DNA of 64,000 nt from G965227875 sp965227875. GTDB taxonomy: Bacteria; Pseudomonadota; Alphaproteobacteria; Rhizobiales; JAJFHC01. Below are positions 8,001-17,212 of this stretch, piece after piece (position 1 is the stretch's first letter; each line of letters starts with the position of its first letter). The notes beneath the pieces were generated by a model. It saw nothing but the letters and a program-made list of their open reading frames with translations, did not search any database and was not told where the DNA came from. The translations under genes were made by a program, and so were the position numbers. The DNA lies in contig OZ245783.1 in assembly GCA_965227875.1 (NCBI GenBank), positions 4,092,001-4,156,000 of the forward strand, in the 5' to 3' direction.

Positions 8001-8214
8001 TTCGTGCCCGGTTTCCGGCGAACCGGACCATGCAGTTGGCCTAGCTTTACGTCGTCTCTCAAACTGTTAAACTCGCACGCGAAAAAGGGAGTTGCAGCTT
8101 GGTGGTCTGATGTCATGAATCATAAACGTAGAATGACAAGTTGCGAGCCGACAAACGACGTAATGGGTGCATTAGTATGATCTGCATGCGGTTCAGAGCC
8201 AAAGGAACTGATGC

Positions 8215-9339
8215 ATGAAAAGTGCCGAGTCCCCGAAACGAAAAAGCGACGTCAAAGGGGGCTCCTGGAGCGCACATTCCGAAGTTGTGTACGGCGCTCT
8301 TGACCTTGGCACCAATAATTGCCGGTTGCTGATTGCCAGGCCTGCACCATGGGGATTCAGGGTCGTCGATGCGTTCTCGAGGATCGTCCGGCTGGGCGAG
8401 GGGCTTCATCAGACCGGCAGACTCAGTGACGCCGCAATGGGGCGATCCATAGACGCGCTGAAGATCTGTACAGACAAAATGATTCGACGGAATGTTTCGA
8501 GGTCTCGTCTGATTGCGACGGAGGCCTGTCGTCAGGCGGAAAACGGCCTCGAGTTCATTCAACGCGTTCGGGAAGAAACCGGACTTAGACTTGAGGTCAT
8601 CGACAGGGAAACCGAAGCCAGGCTCGCGGTAGCGGGTTCCGCCGCGCTTCTGGATCCGAATTGCGAGTCGGCGCTGGTGTTTGATATCGGGGGTGGCTCT
8701 TCGGAACTCATGTGGCTCTCCATCGACGGTGAGGCACCCACACTCCGGGCATGGATATCTCTGCCCATAGGGGTGGTCACGCTCGCCGAGAAGTTTGGTG
8801 GTGTGCATGTCAATGGAACCGTATTCGATGCAATGGTGAATGATGTTCTCCCTTACCTTCGGGATTTCGAACAGGAACACCAAATAAATCGGGAACTGGA
8901 TTGCAACCGGACTCACATGTTGGGGACATCCGGCACCGTTACTACGATTGCCGGAGTCCATATGGGACTGAAGAAGTACGACCGCGCCAAGGTGGATGGT
9001 TGCTGGCTTGAGACAGACGAGATTGGAGAAGTCACGTCCAACCTCATTTCCATGTCCTATTCGGAACGGGCCATGTCGCCATGCATCGGCAAAGAAAGGG
9101 CAGACCTGGTTCTGGCCGGCTGTGCGATACTGGAAGGTATTCGCAACATGTGGCCATGTTCCCGCGTTCGTGTGGCCGACAGGGGGCTGCGCGAGGGGAT
9201 TTTGACGACACTGATGAAAGAAGACCGCAACGGAGATCCGGACCTGTTCAAGGGCGGCAAGGATCCGAACGCTTACCAGAAAAACAGAAATCGATACCGG
9301 CGCGGTCCGCGGCGCAAATGCCAGTCGAAGCCGCACTAG
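8215..9339 (+). CDS. ppx: Ppx/GppA family exopolyphosphatase / guanosine pentaphosphatase
   Basis: The 374-residue protein belongs to the ASKHA-fold Ppx/GppA family, which removes terminal phosphate from polyphosphate or converts pppGpp to ppGpp. The two phosphate-binding loops are visible: GALDLGTNNCRLL near residue 28 and VFDIGGGSSELMWL near 158. The GTSGTVTTIAG motif follows near 238. The length fits the short two-domain form without the C-terminal HD-like domain. It lies six bases upstream of rlmE, an arrangement common in alphaproteobacteria, and the two are probably co-transcribed. Polyphosphatase and pentaphosphatase activities cannot be told apart here. Confidence 0.9.
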   Translation: MKSAESPKRKSDVKGGSWSAHSEVVYGALDLGTNNCRLLIARPAPWGFRVVDAFSRIVRLGEGLHQTGRLSDAAMGRSIDALKICTDKMIRRNVSRSRLIATEACRQAENGLEFIQRVREETGLRLEVIDRETEARLAVAGSAALLDPNCESALVFDIGGGSSELMWLSIDGEAPTLRAWISLPIGVVTLAEKFGGVHVNGTVFDAMVNDVLPYLRDFEQEHQINRELDCNRTHMLGTSGTVTTIAGVHMGLKKYDRAKVDGCWLETDEIGEVTSNLISMSYSERAMSPCIGKERADLVLAGCAILEGIRNMWPCSRVRVADRGLREGILTTLMKEDRNGDPDLFKGGKDPNAYQKNRNRYRRGPRRKCQSKPH

Positions 9340-9345
9340 AGGCTT

Positions 9346-10092
9346 GTGAACGTGTCAACCGGTAAGAAGCAGACGGGACGAGGGACGGGACCGGATGGAG
9401 GTTCCCGTCAACTGAGAACGCGTGTCCGTACAGCGAAGAAGCGAAAGATCTCATCCACGCGTTGGTTGGAACGACAGTTGAACGATCCTTATGTCGCGGA
9501 AGCGAAGAAGAGGGGCTATCGCTCAAGAGCCGCGTTCAAATTGGCGGAGATAAATCAGAAACACAAGATCTTGAAGCCAGGACAAGTGGTTGTGGATCTG
9601 GGGTGTGCCCCTGGCGGATGGTGTCAGGTCGCGGCCGACATTGTCCGCCCACAGGAGACGGGAGGTTTCATTGTCGGAATCGATTTGGCGGCAGTGGAGC
9701 CTATTGACGGCGTCGAACTGGTCGAGGGAGATTTTCTGGAGGAAGATACCTTTCAACGGTTGCGGGATCTCATCGGGGAGAGAAAGGTTGACGTCGTTCT
9801 CTCCGATATGGCCGCCCACGCGACTGGTCACAAGCGTACCGATCATATGAAGATCATGGCGCTGTGTGAGGCCGCGTTTGAATTCGCGATCGACGTATTG
9901 AAAGAAAACGGATCATTTTGCGCGAAGGTGCTGAAGGGGGGGACCGAAAACGAAATTCTTCGATCCATGAAACGGCACTTCTCCCAAGTCAGACATGTCA
10001 AGCCGGATGCGAGCCGGTCGGATTCGGCAGAGTCATACGTTCTCGCAACCGGATTTCGACGCACAGACACGCCAGATCCGGAAGAAAACTAG
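9346..10092 (+). CDS. rlmE: 23S rRNA (uridine2552-2'-O)-methyltransferase RlmE/FtsJ
   Basis: This 248-residue enzyme methylates the 2'-OH of U2552 in the 23S A-loop using SAM. The family landmarks are present: RSRAAFKLAEI, motif I VDLGCAPGGW, the catalytic Asp in VLSDMAAHATGH, the catalytic Lys in CAKVLKGG and the Glu in SAESYVLATGF, together giving the K-D-K-E tetrad. An N-terminal basic extension of about 35 residues is usual in alphaproteobacteria. The start is GTG 9346 or the in-frame GTG 9352, which has AGAGG at a better distance. It follows ppx directly. Confidence 0.95.
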   Translation: MNVSTGKKQTGRGTGPDGGSRQLRTRVRTAKKRKISSTRWLERQLNDPYVAEAKKRGYRSRAAFKLAEINQKHKILKPGQVVVDLGCAPGGWCQVAADIVRPQETGGFIVGIDLAAVEPIDGVELVEGDFLEEDTFQRLRDLIGERKVDVVLSDMAAHATGHKRTDHMKIMALCEAAFEFAIDVLKENGSFCAKVLKGGTENEILRSMKRHFSQVRHVKPDASRSDSAESYVLATGFRRTDTPDPEEN

Positions 10093-10290
10093 ACCGACAG
10101 GAACAATATCCAGATCGATCAACCGGGTCGGCATCGTCATGTCGTCGCATTCGCTGGAATCGGAAAGAATGCCATGACGTGAGGCGAAAAAAGCTATACA
10201 GCAACACAATCAGCGAAATCCGGACAGACAGGCTTCCCTTGCCGGCAAGCACCATTACCCCATTCTTTCTAAAACGTGAGGCGCAATGAC

Positions 10291-11760
10291 ATGAAAGAAG
10301 CACTCACTTTTGACGATGTGCTCCTCAAACCGGCCGCATCCGACATTCTGCCAAGCGAAGCGAGTACGGCTACGCGGGTGACGAGAACCGTTTCGCTGGG
10401 CATTCCGATTCTGTCGTCTGCGATGGACACCGTAACGGAGGCGCCGCTGGCGATTGCCATGGCCCAGAGTGGGGGAATTGGCGTTGTCCATCGAAACATG
10501 ACGCCCGAGGAACAAGCTGAACACGTCCGGCGGGTGAAAAAGTTCGAGTCTGGGATGGTGATAAACCCGGTGACGATATCTCCCGATGCGACGCTTTCCG
10601 ACGCTTTTGATCTCATGAAAAGGCATCACATATCCGGGATCCCGGTCACCGAGAGAAACACGGGGAATGGCGGAGGCAAACTTGTCGGAATCCTCACCAA
10701 CCGTGATGTTCGATTTGCATCCAATATGGAGCAGCCTGTTTCCGAGCTGATGACCAAGGACAACCTGGTCACGGTATCCGAAAATGTGGACACGAAAGAA
10801 GCGCAGCGGTTGCTCCATCTCAATCGCATCGAAAAGCTCCTCGTGGTGGACAGCGAATATCGTTGCATCGGTCTGATCACCGTAAAAGACATTGAAAAAG
10901 CGCGCCTTCATCCGAACGCCTGCAAAGACGCGCAGGGCCGTCTGAGAGTCGCGGCCGCCTCCACCGTGGGTGACGCCGGGTTCGACCGTTCCGAACACCT
11001 GATAGATGCGGAAGCGGACGTCATCGTGGTCGACACGGCGCACGGTCATTCCCGCCACGTTCTGGACGCAGTCGAGAAGATAAAGTGCAAGAGCAATAGT
11101 GTTCAGGTCGTCGCCGGCAATGTCGCGACCAGGGAAGGCACAAAAGCCCTCATCGACGCCGGGGCGGACGCGGTAAAGGTGGGAATCGGACCTGGATCGA
11201 TTTGCACGACACGCATCGTCGCCGGGGTCGGAATGCCGCAACTCTCCGCGATCATGGAGTGTTACGAAGAGGCTGCGATCAGGGACGTCCCGGTCATCGC
11301 GGATGGCGGAATCAAGTATTCAGGTGATTTGGCGAAGGCGATCGCGGCGGGGGCTGATTGCGCGATGATCGGTTCCTTGCTGGCAGGTACCGACGAGAGC
11401 CCCGGCGAGGTTTTCCTGTATCAAGGTCGCAGCTACAAGGCGTATCGCGGCATGGGGTCCGTAGGGGCAATGGCACGTGGTTCCGCCGACAGGTACTTCC
11501 AGCAGGACATCAAGGACACCCTGAAGCTTGTCCCGGAGGGAATCGAAGGTCAGGTTCCCTACAAGGGACCGGTCGCCAGCGTCCTGCACCAGCTAGTAGG
11601 CGGGCTGCGCGCTGCGATGGGATACACCGGTTGCGGAACGATCACCGAATTCAAGGAGAAAGCGGAGTTTGTAAAGATGTCCGCGGCGTCTTTGCGTGAA
11701 AGCCACGCTCACGATGTGACGATTACACGCGAGTCTCCGAATTATCCCTCCCAGGTCTGA
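10291..11760 (+). CDS. guaB: IMP dehydrogenase
   Basis: GuaB oxidises IMP to XMP with NAD+, the committed step to GMP. The 489-residue protein has the usual (beta/alpha)8 barrel interrupted by a CBS pair (about residues 90-210), the active-site loop GPGSICTTRIVAGVG with Cys305, and the flap YRGMGSVGAM. I chose ATG 10291 because GAGG at 10278-10281 is well spaced; an in-frame GTG at 10276 would add five residues. It is followed after two bases by rsmB, and guaA lies just beyond, so GMP synthesis and rRNA methylation genes share a probable operon. Confidence 0.97.
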   Translation: MKEALTFDDVLLKPAASDILPSEASTATRVTRTVSLGIPILSSAMDTVTEAPLAIAMAQSGGIGVVHRNMTPEEQAEHVRRVKKFESGMVINPVTISPDATLSDAFDLMKRHHISGIPVTERNTGNGGGKLVGILTNRDVRFASNMEQPVSELMTKDNLVTVSENVDTKEAQRLLHLNRIEKLLVVDSEYRCIGLITVKDIEKARLHPNACKDAQGRLRVAAASTVGDAGFDRSEHLIDAEADVIVVDTAHGHSRHVLDAVEKIKCKSNSVQVVAGNVATREGTKALIDAGADAVKVGIGPGSICTTRIVAGVGMPQLSAIMECYEEAAIRDVPVIADGGIKYSGDLAKAIAAGADCAMIGSLLAGTDESPGEVFLYQGRSYKAYRGMGSVGAMARGSADRYFQQDIKDTLKLVPEGIEGQVPYKGPVASVLHQLVGGLRAAMGYTGCGTITEFKEKAEFVKMSAASLRESHAHDVTITRESPNYPSQV

Positions 11761-11762
11761 AG

Positions 11763-13088
11763 TTGACGCCGGCAGCCCGCTATTCCGCTGCGATCGAGGT
11801 AATAACCGCTTTCGAGGCAAGCAAGCGGCCGGTGGACCGCATCCTGCAGCACTGGTTTCGGTCGCACCGGTTTGCCGGATCACGTGATCGGCGCGAGATC
11901 CGGCAGCTGGTCTATTCCTACTTCCGCTTTTGCGGGCGCGCGACCGTCGGCGTGCCGGAAGACAGTGTCAGGCTTCGGTTTGCCGCTTCCCGATTGATCT
12001 CTCGGGAAGAAACGGTCGAGACGTTGATCGGAATGTTTCAGTCCGGTGGGTATGGACCGTCGCCGCTTGACGAAAACGAGATCGATATCTTGGAGAATAT
12101 CGAATCGAGGCGAACCGAACTGCGCGCGGATGCAAGGCGGGAGTTTCCGGCCTGGTTGAGCAAGTGTCTCTCGGAGCAGTGGTCTGACGCCGACTTCGCG
12201 AAACTCGACGAGAGGGCACCGGTCGATATCCGGACCAATTCTACGGTCGGGAGCCGCGAGCAATTGGCCACTCTGTTGCGTTCCAGAGGGATGGAACCTG
12301 AACCGACCAGAATCTCATCATTGGGTCTGCGACTGCCATTCGAGTCCAGAGTAACCGAGGACAGGTCCTTCGAAGATGGCTGGTTCGAAATCCAGGACGA
12401 AGGATCCCAAATTGCGGGAATGATCGCAGCGAATGCCTGTGGTTCGCCGAGTCTTGTGGTCGACTATTGCGCCGGCGCTGGCGGCAAGGCGTTGCAGGTC
12501 GCCGCTTCGATGAACAACGCCGGCCGCCTCGTCGCGTGCGACATCGATGGGGAACGGCTTGAACAGCTTCGCTTGCGCAGTCGGCGGGCCAGAGCGAAAA
12601 ATATAGAAACGGTCGTGTTGTCGACCGGCGGGAACTCACCAGAGCTTCAGGGAATCAGAAACCAGGCAGATCTTGTAATCGCCGATGTCCCCTGCACCGG
12701 TTCGGGAACATGGAGAAGGGCTCCCGATGCGAAATGGAGGTTAACGCGAGACCGTTTCGATGAGCTTCGCGGTCTTCAACGGCAGATCCTGAAGCAGGCT
12801 TCAGAGTATGTCAGACCAGGTGGCAAGTTCGTTTACATCACTTGCTCGCAGTTCGAAGAGGAAAACTCGGAACAGGTAGACACGTTCCTTGAACGGATGG
12901 GCGCGTTCCGATTGACCAATCCGGAATTGCTTTGGACTGACCTCCCGCTGCCGAACGATCTTGGCGCAATTCCAGTTAAAGGGAGCGGGCTGCAACTGTC
13001 TCCGGCCCGGACAGATACGGACGGCTTTTTCATCGCGGTCATGGAAAAGACGACGTGCCCTTGGAGGGTGCGGGATGATCGGTGGTGA
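11763..13088 (+). CDS. rsmB: 16S rRNA m5C967-type methyltransferase RsmB (NOL1/NOP2/Sun family)
   Basis: RsmB methylates C967 of 16S rRNA with SAM. The 441-residue protein has an N-terminal NusB-like helical domain (to about residue 140) and a Rossmann methyltransferase domain with motif I DYCAGAGGKALQVAA, motif IV DVPCTGSGTWRR and motif VI YITCSQFEEEN, whose Cys is the catalytic nucleophile. The start appears to be TTG 11763, two bases after guaB, with AGG upstream. The 3' end overlaps the extended 5' region of guaA, although the guaA start preferred here is further downstream. Confidence 0.93.
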   Translation: MTPAARYSAAIEVITAFEASKRPVDRILQHWFRSHRFAGSRDRREIRQLVYSYFRFCGRATVGVPEDSVRLRFAASRLISREETVETLIGMFQSGGYGPSPLDENEIDILENIESRRTELRADARREFPAWLSKCLSEQWSDADFAKLDERAPVDIRTNSTVGSREQLATLLRSRGMEPEPTRISSLGLRLPFESRVTEDRSFEDGWFEIQDEGSQIAGMIAANACGSPSLVVDYCAGAGGKALQVAASMNNAGRLVACDIDGERLEQLRLRSRRARAKNIETVVLSTGGNSPELQGIRNQADLVIADVPCTGSGTWRRAPDAKWRLTRDRFDELRGLQRQILKQASEYVRPGGKFVYITCSQFEEENSEQVDTFLERMGAFRLTNPELLWTDLPLPNDLGAIPVKGSGLQLSPARTDTDGFFIAVMEKTTCPWRVRDDRW

Positions 13089-13129
13089 AGCAGTTTGGCG
13101 GGGTTGACGGTTTGCGGTCGGAGTGCTCT

Positions 13130-14713
13130 ATGACGCGCTCGGACATGGACGGGAATCCGGGGCGAATGCAGGACAAGATACTCATTGTCGATTTTGGCAG
13201 CCAAGTCACCCAGCTTATTGCCAGGCGCGTCCGTGAGGCGGGCGTTTACTGCGAAATCACTCCATTCAACCTCGCGGACGAGGTGATCGGTACCTTCCGG
13301 CCAAAAGCGATTATCCTGTCCGGCGGCCCCTCGAGCGTCACATACAGTCATGCGCCCAAGGCGCCCGTCAGCGTATTCGAGGCCGGAGTTCCGTTGCTCG
13401 GCATATGCTACGGAGAACAGTTGATCTGCGAGCAACTTGGCGGATCCGTGGAGAGCTCGGACCATCGTGAATTCGGTCGCGCCACCGTATCCGTGGTTGA
13501 CGACTGCCCGCTTTTTGAAGGCGTGTGGTCCAAGGGTGAAACCCACACCGTCTGGATGAGCCATGGGGATCGCGTGAATCGGTTGCCGCAGGGCTTCCGC
13601 GCGGTTGCCATCAGCGAAGGTGCGCCGTTCGCGGCGATTGCCAACGAACAAAGCAAGATCTACGGCGTGCAGTTTCATCCTGAGGTCGTGCATACCCCAG
13701 ATGGCGCAAAGCTACTGAGGAACTTCACCCATCGTATCGCCAATTGCGGCGGCGATTGGACGATGACGGCTTTCAAGGATCAGGCCGTGGAGAACATCAG
13801 GCGTCAGGTTGGCGACGCCAGAGTTGTCTGTGGACTGTCCGGTGGTGTGGACTCGTCCGTAGCGGCGGTTCTCATTCACGAAGCTATTGGCGATCAACTT
13901 CAGTGCGTGTTCGTCGACACCGGGATGATGAGAGAAGGGGAAGCTGACGAAGTCGTCGGACTTTTCCGCGATCACTACAATATTCCTCTTGCGCATGTGC
14001 CCGCCCAGTCGCTCTTTCTGGACAAGTTGCGCAACGTGACCGATCCGGAGCAGAAGCGGAAGATCATCGGTGGGGCCTTCATCGACGTTTTCGAGATCGA
14101 AGCCAAGAAGATCGGCGGCGCGAAGTTTCTTGCGCAGGGAACTCTTTACCCGGACGTAATCGAGAGCGTGTCGTTCACCGGCGGGCCCAGTGTAACCATC
14201 AAGTCACATCATAATGTCGGCGGTCTGCCGGAACGGATGAACCTTGAGCTTGTCGAGCCGCTCCGCGAACTCTTCAAGGACGAAGTCCGTGCTCTCGGAA
14301 GAGAACTCGGGTTGCCCGAGAGGTTCGTCGGTCGTCATCCGTTTCCCGGCCCCGGTCTGGCCATTCGAATTCCAGGTGAGATCACGGCGGAAAGGCTGGA
14401 TATTCTGCGAAAGGCCGACAAAATATATCTTGAAGAAATTCGCCGCGCCGGTCTCTATGACGACATCTGGCAGGCGTTCGCGGTGCTGCTCCCCGTCAAG
14501 ACAGTGGGCGTGATGGGGGATGAACGAACCTACGACTATGTCTGCGCGCTTCGAGCGGTTAAATCAACGGACGGGATGACCGCCGACTATTTTCCATTCG
14601 AACACGATTTTCTCGGAAACGTTGCCACGAAAATCATAAATCAGGTCAAGGGGATAAACCGGGTTACCTACGACATTACATCAAAACCGCCAGGAACCAT
14701 CGAATGGGAATGA
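13130..14713 (+). CDS. guaA: GMP synthase (glutamine-hydrolysing)
   Basis: GuaA aminates XMP to GMP using ammonia channelled from glutamine. The N-terminal class I amidotransferase domain shows GICYGEQLIC with nucleophile Cys93 and FHPEVVHT with the catalytic His and Glu. The ATP-pyrophosphatase domain follows with the P-loop GLSGGVDSSVAA, and the dimerisation domain ends in the conserved TIEWE. ATG 13130 is chosen because GGAG at 13120-13123 lies six bases upstream; ATGs at 13145 and 13166 are alternatives that also leave the catalytic domain intact. The length of 527 residues is normal. Confidence 0.97.
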   Translation: MTRSDMDGNPGRMQDKILIVDFGSQVTQLIARRVREAGVYCEITPFNLADEVIGTFRPKAIILSGGPSSVTYSHAPKAPVSVFEAGVPLLGICYGEQLICEQLGGSVESSDHREFGRATVSVVDDCPLFEGVWSKGETHTVWMSHGDRVNRLPQGFRAVAISEGAPFAAIANEQSKIYGVQFHPEVVHTPDGAKLLRNFTHRIANCGGDWTMTAFKDQAVENIRRQVGDARVVCGLSGGVDSSVAAVLIHEAIGDQLQCVFVDTGMMREGEADEVVGLFRDHYNIPLAHVPAQSLFLDKLRNVTDPEQKRKIIGGAFIDVFEIEAKKIGGAKFLAQGTLYPDVIESVSFTGGPSVTIKSHHNVGGLPERMNLELVEPLRELFKDEVRALGRELGLPERFVGRHPFPGPGLAIRIPGEITAERLDILRKADKIYLEEIRRAGLYDDIWQAFAVLLPVKTVGVMGDERTYDYVCALRAVKSTDGMTADYFPFEHDFLGNVATKIINQVKGINRVTYDITSKPPGTIEWE

Positions 14714-15117
14714 GCAAGCGTAATGTCTCAACAGGACGGGCGAGGTGAGGTGTCCGGATACCTGTCCCCGTCCGTTCCTAAACTGGTGGGGCGGGTGGTC
14801 TGTCAGGCGCAAATTCCAAAACACGATGATACATGGTAGTCTGATGCCCACTTGCGGGGCACCGGCGTAAGTCCGACCATTGCCAAACGGGTCACCGTCA
14901 CCAGTTTGCTGCTACTGAGTTGGTAATCCGGTGGTGAAGTCAGAGCATCTGGCACCGATCGAACACCGTGAAAATCGGTAGCTACAATGAGCCGTCATCG
15001 CGGAAAAACCGTGTGTGATCTGTTTGATTCACGAAACCCGGGGGAGTATCTTGCGGCTCCTGCGTGCAGATTGTAGCAAGATGTTCCGCCTCGTTTGGTC
15101 GTATCCGGAGTTTACAA
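14714..15117. other. Long intergenic region between guaA and the YfgM-like gene
   Basis: These 404 bases hold no gene I can support. A 38-codon frame at 14723-14839 starts nine bases after guaA but has neither a good ribosome binding site nor recognisable sequence. A small hairpin (TGCCC/GGGCA, about 14852-14868) is present without a T run. No tRNA or known small RNA was recognised. The promoter for the YfgM-like gene should lie near the 3' end. Confidence 0.4.
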
Positions 15118-15813
15118 GTGACAGATGTTTTCAGAGAAGTCGAAGAGGATCTCAGGCACGAACGCCTGAAATCGCTTTGGGATCGCTTTGGCATATATAT
15201 CATCGGGATCTGCTTCGGGATCGTGGCCGCTGTTGGCGGTATGAAATGGTGGCAATACCACCAGCAACAGGTGTCCGAAGAGGCAGGCGCGATATACCTG
15301 CAGGCCGTTGATCTCGCATCGTCCGGCAAAACCGACGAGGCGACCAAAGTCTTCGACGAACTGGCTGACGACGGTCCGACGGGTTATGCGACACTCGCGC
15401 GCTTCCAGACTGCCGCAAATTTGGCGCAAAACGGGAATACCCAGGGTGCGATCGGGCAATATGTCGAACTGGCGAACGACGAGTCGCTTGATGATCTGCT
15501 GAAAGGTCTGGCCAATATTCGCGCGGCTCTGCTGATGATCGAAAACGGGACCTTTCAGGACATCAGAGCGCGCGTGGAGAAGCTCAATACGCGCGATGGC
15601 CCCTGGCGGAACTCAGCCCGTGAGGTTCTGGGTCTGGCCGCCTACAAGGCCGGATCTCATGAGCAGGCGGATGAATTCTATACGGAGATCATCGGGGATC
15701 CTGCAGCGCCTCCAAGCATGAAGCAACGCGCGCAGGTCATGTTATCCCTGCTTGCCCCGGAGCAGAAACCTGCATCTGCCGATGGCAAGGCGGATTCGAC
15801 ACAAACACAGTAA
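15118..15813 (+). CDS. YfgM-like TPR-type membrane protein
   Basis: The 231-residue protein has a short cytoplasmic N-terminus, one transmembrane helix (about residues 24-44, FGIYIIGICFGIVAAVGGM), and a periplasmic alpha-helical region of TPR-like repeats. This matches the tetratricopeptide 'YfgM/TPR_21' family, an ancillary SecYEG-associated periplasmic chaperone. Its place directly upstream of bamB and der matches the yfgM-bamB-der order of many proteobacteria. The GTG at 15118 is the start because GGAG at 15107-15110 lies seven bases upstream; earlier in-frame starts lack this. The C-terminus is polar and probably disordered. Confidence 0.8.
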   Translation: MTDVFREVEEDLRHERLKSLWDRFGIYIIGICFGIVAAVGGMKWWQYHQQQVSEEAGAIYLQAVDLASSGKTDEATKVFDELADDGPTGYATLARFQTAANLAQNGNTQGAIGQYVELANDESLDDLLKGLANIRAALLMIENGTFQDIRARVEKLNTRDGPWRNSAREVLGLAAYKAGSHEQADEFYTEIIGDPAAPPSMKQRAQVMLSLLAPEQKPASADGKADSTQTQ

Positions 15814-15831
15814 GCCAATCGGGACGGGCGA

Positions 15832-17166
15832 ATGTCTAATTTGAACAAGAACGGCTTTGGCAAATTGGCGCGTGTGTCTGCCTTGGCGTTCGCGGCTGTG
15901 CTGCTTCTGAGTGGCTGTTCGTCGTTCAACGGAATTTTCGGCGGCGAAGAAAGCGTCGCTCTCGATGGCGAGCGGAAAGCGGTGCTCAAGAAGAAGGGCG
16001 CTATCTCGATCGATCTTCAGAGCAACGAAGCACCGGTCGCCGTCCCGGCTGCGGTGACCAATCGGGACTGGGCTCAACCTGGCGGTAGTCCCAGCAACGC
16101 ACCCCAGCATGTTGCTCTCGGCACGTCGCTCAAGCGTGCATGGCGCTCCAGCGCCGGCCAGGGTTCGAGTAGCCAGGGACGGCTCACGGCGAGCCCGATC
16201 GCTGTAGGTAACCGGGTGTTCACGCTGGATACCGAAGCAACCGTCTACGCGTTTGATGCGTCCTCCGGAAAACGGCTATGGCGTGCCGAACTGACTCCTG
16301 AAGAAGAGGAGGAGGAAGAAGGTTACGGCGGTGGCGTGGCCTCGGAGAACGGAAAGGTCTTCGCTGCAATCGGATTCGGGTACGTGGTGGCGCTGAACCC
16401 TGCTGACGGCAAGGTGCTGTGGAGCAAGTCGATCGGTGTTCCGATCCGTTCCGCGCCGACGGCCGCGGGTGGCCGCGTGTACGTGACCACCGTAAACAAC
16501 GAAGTATTCGCGCTATCGCAGACCGATGGCGAGGTGGTCTGGAAATACGCGGGCGTCGCGGAGACGGCCGGGCTTCTCTCGAGCACGAGTCCGGCTGTAT
16601 CTGAAGGCAAGGTCGTGGTTCCTTACACGTCCGGCGAGATCGTCGCATTCGACAGTACGGAAGGCTTTCCGGTCTGGAGCGACACGTTGACGAGGGCAGG
16701 CGGCCTGAGTTCTCTCGCGAACATCAACGATATCGCGGGGCGTCCGGTAATCGATCGCGGCACCGTCTTCGCAATAAGCCATTCTGGCAGGATGCTGGCG
16801 GTTTCCCTCGACTCTGGCGAACGCGTGTGGGAGCAGAACATCTCCGGCACACAGACACCGTGGGCCGCGGGAAACTATGTCTTCGTCATTACGCAGCGTG
16901 GCGTGCTCATGGCGCTGTCGCGCAAGACCGGCGGCGTCCGCTGGGTGCTCGAACTGGACACGAACAACGAATGGAGTGGCCCCGTTCTCGCCGGCGGGCG
17001 TTTGCTCATGGTGTCGTCAAGCGGCCTGTTCGTCAGCGCTTCGCCTGAAACAGGACAGGTCATTGAAAAAATCGAACTCGGCGAGAAAATCCTGATCTCA
17101 CCAATCGTGGCAGGCAGCACCGTCTACTTGATGACAGACGATGCCGATCTGATCGCGATGCGATAG
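15832..17166 (+). CDS. bamB: Outer-membrane assembly lipoprotein BamB
   Basis: BamB is the beta-propeller lipoprotein of the BAM complex, which folds outer-membrane beta-barrels. The 444-residue protein has a lipoprotein signal ending in LLLSGC near residue 28, and repeated PQQ-type blades: VYAFDASSGKRLWRAEL, VVALNPADGKVLWSKS, VFALSQTDGEVVWKYAG, IVAFDSTEGFPVWSD and LAVSLDSGERVWEQN. An insertion of consecutive glutamates near residue 160 is unusual but falls in a blade-connecting loop. It sits 18 bases after the YfgM-like gene and 46 bases before der. Confidence 0.93.
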   Translation: MSNLNKNGFGKLARVSALAFAAVLLLSGCSSFNGIFGGEESVALDGERKAVLKKKGAISIDLQSNEAPVAVPAAVTNRDWAQPGGSPSNAPQHVALGTSLKRAWRSSAGQGSSSQGRLTASPIAVGNRVFTLDTEATVYAFDASSGKRLWRAELTPEEEEEEEGYGGGVASENGKVFAAIGFGYVVALNPADGKVLWSKSIGVPIRSAPTAAGGRVYVTTVNNEVFALSQTDGEVVWKYAGVAETAGLLSSTSPAVSEGKVVVPYTSGEIVAFDSTEGFPVWSDTLTRAGGLSSLANINDIAGRPVIDRGTVFAISHSGRMLAVSLDSGERVWEQNISGTQTPWAAGNYVFVITQRGVLMALSRKTGGVRWVLELDTNNEWSGPVLAGGRLLMVSSSGLFVSASPETGQVIEKIELGEKILISPIVAGSTVYLMTDDADLIAMR

Positions 17167-17212
17167 CGGTCAGACCACGGCCGCGGACAGCGGCCAAACC
17201 CTGGATCCTCAG

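Noticed and set aside
14723..14839. 38-codon frame after guaA as a small protein gene
   Set aside because: There is no good ribosome binding site, no signal or membrane segment and no recognisable similarity.
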